Origin: Ruminococcus sp. | Lineage (GTDB): Bacteria; Bacillota; Clostridia; Oscillospirales; Ruminococcaceae | Assembly (NCBI GenBank): GCA_020860605.1 | Contig: JAJBTZ010000035.1 | Location: forward strand, 1 to 64,000 | DNA: 64,000 bases | Direction of reading: 5' to 3' | Shown here: positions 60,125-64,000 of the stretch, piece by piece | Layout: every line of letters starts with the position of its first letter | How positions within the stretch are numbered: the first letter of the stretch is position 1 | Translations under genes and position numbers: made by a program | The notes under the pieces: generated by a model | The model's database searches: none | Told to the model about the DNA's origin: nothing | The model's input: only the letters and a program-made list of their open reading frames with translations

Positions 60125-61228
60125 ATGAAAGAGTATGACCGCAAGCTAATTACGGAGGACGGAAGCGAATACTTAGGCTATGGTTTCGGAAGCTCAGACG
60201 ATAGAGTTCTGGAGCTTGTATTCAACACTTCCATGGTCGGCTATCAGGAGATAGTTTCTGACCCGTCCTACACCGATCAGATGGTCGTTATGACCTATCC
60301 TATTATCGGAAGCTACGGAATCAACGACGACGATTTCGAGACGAAGTACCCTTCAATCGGTGCTCTGGTAGTCCGAGATTATAACGACATGCCGTCGAAT
60401 TTCCGTTATATAAAGACACTTTCGGAGCTTCTTGAGGAGAACAATATCCCAGGAATAAGCGGAGTTGATACCCGTAAACTCACCCGCAGCATCCGGGATT
60501 ATGGTTCCAGAAGAGCTCTTATTACCGATATTTCTACAACCCTTGAAGAGGGTCTTGAGATTATCAAGAACACCCCCGTTCCCCACGATGCCGTTTCGAG
60601 AGTCAGCACAAAGAAGCGCTGGTATTCGAGAACGTCGAACCCGCAGTATAACGTCGTTGCGCTTGACTGCGGAATCAAACTCAACATTGTTCGCTCCCTG
60701 AACCGTAAGGGCTGCAACGTCACCATTGTCCCCTACGACATCACTGCCGAAGAGGTCATTTTCATGAAGCCCGATGGAGTCTTCCTCTCGAACGGTCCCG
60801 GCGACCCGGAGGACGTCACTCAGGCGGTAGAACTGGTAAAAGGACTTCGGGGCAAGTATCCGATATTCGGAATCTGCCTTGGGCACCAGATTATTTCTCT
60901 TGCATATGGCGCGAAGACTTATAAACTGAAGTTTGGCCACAGAGGCGGAAACCACCCTGTCAAGAACCTTGCGACTGGAAAGCTCGAAATCACTTCCCAG
61001 AACCATAGCTATGCTGTTGACCCTGAGAGCCTTGAGGGCACTGGGCTTGAAGTCACACACATAAATCTTCTTGACAACACTATTGAGGGCGTTGAGTGCA
61101 AGGAAGACAGAGTTTTCAGCGTTCAGTATCACCCGGAAAGCGCTCCGGGACCTGAGGATTCGGGGTATCTGTTTGACAAGTTCCTTGATTACATGAAGGA
61201 GGCGAAGAGCAATGCCGAAGAGAACTGA
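60125..61228 (+). CDS. carA: Carbamoyl-phosphate synthase, small subunit
   Basis: The protein has 367 residues. The N-terminal domain has [20 protein letters not shown] and [18 protein letters not shown]; the class I amidotransferase domain has [27 protein letters not shown] (Cys nucleophile) and [12 protein letters not shown] (His-Glu). It frees ammonia from glutamine for the large subunit. AAGGAGG lies 13 bases before ATG 60125, longer than usual. It overlaps carB by 17 bases. Confidence 0.96.
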   Translation: MKEYDRKLITEDGSEYLGYGFGSSDDRVLELVFNTSMVGYQEIVSDPSYTDQMVVMTYPIIGSYGINDDDFETKYPSIGALVVRDYNDMPSNFRYIKTLSELLEENNIPGISGVDTRKLTRSIRDYGSRRALITDISTTLEEGLEIIKNTPVPHDAVSRVSTKKRWYSRTSNPQYNVVALDCGIKLNIVRSLNRKGCNVTIVPYDITAEEVIFMKPDGVFLSNGPGDPEDVTQAVELVKGLRGKYPIFGICLGHQIISLAYGAKTYKLKFGHRGGNHPVKNLATGKLEITSQNHSYAVDPESLEGTGLEVTHINLLDNTIEGVECKEDRVFSVQYHPESAPGPEDSGYLFDKFLDYMKEAKSNAEEN

Positions 61229-64000
61229 TATTAAGAAGGTTCTGGTTATAGGTTCTGGACCTATCGTAATCGGTCAGGCTGCCGAGTTTGACTATGCAGG
61301 AACTCAGGCTTGCTTGGCGCTTAAGGAAGAGGGCTACGAGGTTATTTTAGCCAACTCGAACCCCGCCACCATCATGACTGACACTTCCATCGCCGACAAG
61401 GTCTATATGGAGCCTCTGACGCTTGAATATCTGGCGAGAATCTGCCGTTATGAGAGGCCTGACGCCATCGTTCCTGGAATCGGTGGACAGACGGGACTTA
61501 ACCTTGCGATGCAACTTGCCAAGAAGGGCGTTTTGCAGGAATGCGAGATTGAGCTTCTCGGTACCGATGCCGACAGCATTGAATGTGCTGAGGACAGAGA
61601 GCGGTTCAAGGAGCTCTGCGAGAGCATCGGCGAGCCGGTTGTTCCCTCTGAGATTACTTATTCTATAGAAGAAGGCCTGAAGGCTGCTGAGGATATCGGT
61701 TACCCCGTTATACTTCGTCCTGCTTTCACCCTCGGTGGCACTGGCGGAGGATTCGTCAATAACCCGGAAGAGATGAAGGTTATGATGAAGAATGCTCTTG
61801 CACTCTCCCCTGTTCATCAGGTTCTGGTCGAGAAGAGCATCAAGGGCTACAAGGAAATTGAGTACGAGGTCATGCGGGACGCTAACGACACCGCTATAAC
61901 TGTTTGTAACATGGAAAACCTCGACCCTGTCGGAATCCACACAGGCGACTCTATAGTCGTGGCGCCGAGCCAGACCTTAACTAGCAAAGAGTACCACATG
62001 CTCCGTAACAGTGCTCTCAAGATTATAAGAGCACTGAAAGTCAAGGGAGGCTGCAACGTTCAGTTTGCACTCGACCCACAGTCGTTCAAATACTATGTAA
62101 TAGAAGTTAACCCGAGAGTTTCCCGCTCTTCAGCGCTTGCCTCAAAGGCGAGCGGATACCCGATTGCGAGAGTTTCGGCGAAGATTGCAGTTGGAATGAA
62201 CCTTGATGAGATTCAGCTCGTCAACACCCCTGCCTGCTTCGAGCCGTCGCTCGACTATGTCGTCACGAAGATGCCTCGGTTCCCGTTTGATAAGTTTGCA
62301 AGCGCTTCGAATGTCCTTTCAACTCAGATGAAGGCGACTGGCGAGGTCATGAGCGTTGGAAGAACGATGGAGGAAAGCCTTCTCAAGGCGATCCGTTCGC
62401 TCGAGGATGGCAAGAACCACATCCACATGGCGAAGTTCGACTCGGAGCATATGACAACCGACGAGCTCCTCGCTTACATCCGTGAAGGAACAGACGACAG
62501 AATCTACGCCATTTCGCAGCTCATGTGGATGGGAGTCGACCACTCGAGAATCTGCAACATCACTGGCATCGACATGTTCTTCCTCGACAAAATCAAGAAC
62601 ATCGTCGACTTCGAGAAGGAGCTTGAGGCTTCTCCCCACTCGATCACTCTCCTGAAGGAAGCCAAGAAGATGGGCTTCTCCGACTCCTACATTGCGGAGC
62701 TTTGGAAGACTACCGAAGATGAAGTCTACGAAGAACGCTGCAACGCTGGCATTTATCCCGTTTACAAGATGATCGACACCTGTGCGAGCGAGTTCGACAG
62801 CTATGTCCCCTACTTCTATTCGACCTACGAGGACGAAGAGGAGTCTATAGTTTCCGACAGAAAGAAGATTATCGTCCTTGGTTCTGGTCCTATCAGAATC
62901 GGTCAGGGCGTTGAGTTCGACTACTCGACCGTTCACGCTATCAAGACTATCCGTGAGGCTGGCTACGAGGCCATCGTTATAAATAACAACCCGGAAACCG
63001 TTTCCACAGACTACACCACCGCGGACAAGCTCTACTTCGAGCCTCTGACGGTTGAGGACGTCATGAACGTCGTCCACCACGAGAACCCGGTTGGCGTTAT
63101 CGCGACCTTGGGAGGACAGACGGCTGTCAACCTGGCAGCACCTCTCACGAAGCGTGGCGTCAAGATTGTCGGAACCGACTGTGACGCTATCGAGAAGGCT
63201 GAAAACCGTGACGCCTTCGACGAGGTTATTAGATCTCTTGGAATCCCGAACCCGAAGGGAGAGGCGGTCACCAATATCGAGGATGGCGTGAAAGTCGCCG
63301 AGAGAATCGGCTATCCCGTTCTCGTCAGACCTTCGTTTGTACTCGGTGGAAGAGCGATGGAGATTGTCGCGACTGAGGAGATGCTCAGGCACTACCTGAA
63401 GAACGCCGTTGAGGTCGACGTCGACAAGCCGGTGCTCGTCGACAAGTACATCATGGGCAAGGAGGTCGAGGTCGACGCCATCTGCGACGGCGAGCAGGTC
63501 TTCATCCCCGGAATTATGGAGCTGGTTGAGAGAACCGGCGTCCACTCTGGCGACAGCATGAGCGTCTATCCGCCATTCAGTATCTCACAGGCGGTCAAGG
63601 ACACAATCAACGATTATACCACGAGGCTTGGCCTCGGCATCGGCATAAAGGGACTCTTCAACATCCAGTTCATCGTCGACAAGGAGGACAACGTTTCGGT
63701 TATCGAAGTTAATCCGAGAGCATCAAGAAGCGTTCCGTTCCTCTCGAAGTCGACTGGGGTCAATCTCGTAAGAATTGCCACGAAGGTAATGCTTGGGCAG
63801 AGTCTCAAGGATCAGGGCATCACCGATATGACCCCGAAGGAGAAGAAGCGCTGGTATGTCAAGGCGCCTGCGTTCTCGTTCGAGAAGCTAACTGGCATGG
63901 ATTCCTACCTCTCGCCTGAGATGAAGTCGACTGGCGAGGCCATCGGTTACGACGACAAGCTCAACCGTGCCGTCTACAAGGCCCTTCAGGCCTCCGGCAT
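61212..64000 (+). CDS. carB: Carbamoyl-phosphate synthase, large subunit (partial)
   Basis: The frame starts at ATG 61212 ([20 protein letters not shown]), inside the end of carA, and is still open at the window edge after about 929 codons of an expected 1060-1070. The two ATP-grasp halves are visible: [52 protein letters not shown] and [20 protein letters not shown] in the first, and [35 protein letters not shown] and [20 protein letters not shown] in the second. It makes carbamoyl phosphate for pyrimidines and arginine. The C-terminal allosteric domain is mostly outside the window. Confidence 0.97.
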   Translation, partial: MPKRTDIKKVLVIGSGPIVIGQAAEFDYAGTQACLALKEEGYEVILANSNPATIMTDTSIADKVYMEPLTLEYLARICRYERPDAIVPGIGGQTGLNLAMQLAKKGVLQECEIELLGTDADSIECAEDRERFKELCESIGEPVVPSEITYSIEEGLKAAEDIGYPVILRPAFTLGGTGGGFVNNPEEMKVMMKNALALSPVHQVLVEKSIKGYKEIEYEVMRDANDTAITVCNMENLDPVGIHTGDSIVVAPSQTLTSKEYHMLRNSALKIIRALKVKGGCNVQFALDPQSFKYYVIEVNPRVSRSSALASKASGYPIARVSAKIAVGMNLDEIQLVNTPACFEPSLDYVVTKMPRFPFDKFASASNVLSTQMKATGEVMSVGRTMEESLLKAIRSLEDGKNHIHMAKFDSEHMTTDELLAYIREGTDDRIYAISQLMWMGVDHSRICNITGIDMFFLDKIKNIVDFEKELEASPHSITLLKEAKKMGFSDSYIAELWKTTEDEVYEERCNAGIYPVYKMIDTCASEFDSYVPYFYSTYEDEEESIVSDRKKIIVLGSGPIRIGQGVEFDYSTVHAIKTIREAGYEAIVINNNPETVSTDYTTADKLYFEPLTVEDVMNVVHHENPVGVIATLGGQTAVNLAAPLTKRGVKIVGTDCDAIEKAENRDAFDEVIRSLGIPNPKGEAVTNIEDGVKVAERIGYPVLVRPSFVLGGRAMEIVATEEMLRHYLKNAVEVDVDKPVLVDKYIMGKEVEVDAICDGEQVFIPGIMELVERTGVHSGDSMSVYPPFSISQAVKDTINDYTTRLGLGIGIKGLFNIQFIVDKEDNVSVIEVNPRASRSVPFLSKSTGVNLVRIATKVMLGQSLKDQGITDMTPKEKKRWYVKAPAFSFEKLTGMDSYLSPEMKSTGEAIGYDDKLNRAVYKALQASG

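Noticed and set aside
62319-63545. Long open frame of 408 codons on the minus strand
   Set aside because: It lies antisense to carB, whose protein motifs are unmistakable; long reverse frames here come from the codon pattern of a conserved gene.

Overview
The window looks like a chromosome piece from a gut or rumen Clostridia bacterium, probably Oscillospirales/Ruminococcaceae. The signs are low-to-mid GC, strong AGGAGG ribosome binding sites, BspA-like (DUF285) surface proteins, a CE15-type esterase, an archaeal-type split glutamate synthase and an ANTAR regulator. This placement is an inference from gene content. No rRNA, tRNA, CRISPR array or phage gene was seen.

Layout. (1) 1-5325: two solute-binding lipoproteins (the first truncated by the window edge), a CE15-like esterase and an unknown protein. 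(2) 5389-29273: a signalling island, all on the minus strand. It holds four Ser/Thr kinases with intact catalytic motifs, one pseudokinase, two PP2C phosphatases (one receptor-like), five FHA or FHA-like proteins plus a membrane protease carrying a cytoplasmic FHA domain, a CvpA-like membrane protein, a duplicated lipoprotein and BspA-like surface proteins, one of them fused to a kinase. Six operon starts here share one non-canonical promoter, GAAAAYCCAAACTACGG followed 18-19 nt later by TATAAT. (3) 29636-33956: a MerR-controlled hydrolase and CMD-cupin operon, then a third solute-binding lipoprotein. (4) 34268-39873: two large secreted proteins whose mRNAs begin with similar, highly structured leaders that hide the ribosome binding site. 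(5) 39924-46296: isocitrate dehydrogenase, aconitase, a PIN/Phd toxin-antitoxin pair, a YitT protein and a PlsC-like acyltransferase. (6) 46342-64000, plus strand: split glutamate synthase behind an attenuator, glutamine synthetase, ANTAR regulator, pyrG, purF, purC, purB, purA, carA and the start of carB.

How it fits together. The island has the parts of a phospho-threonine network: kinases write, PP2C enzymes erase and FHA domains read. Several members cross the membrane, so surface domains could report to cytoplasmic kinase, phosphatase or FHA domains. In the metabolic part, aconitase and isocitrate dehydrogenase make 2-oxoglutarate, the glutamate synthase and glutamine synthetase make glutamate and glutamine, and PyrG, PurF and CarA spend glutamine on nucleotides.

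Intergenic space carries two families of dispersed palindromic repeats. One is a 150-185 bp MITE-like element with inverted ends. The other is a shorter element that sits directly downstream of gene terminators.
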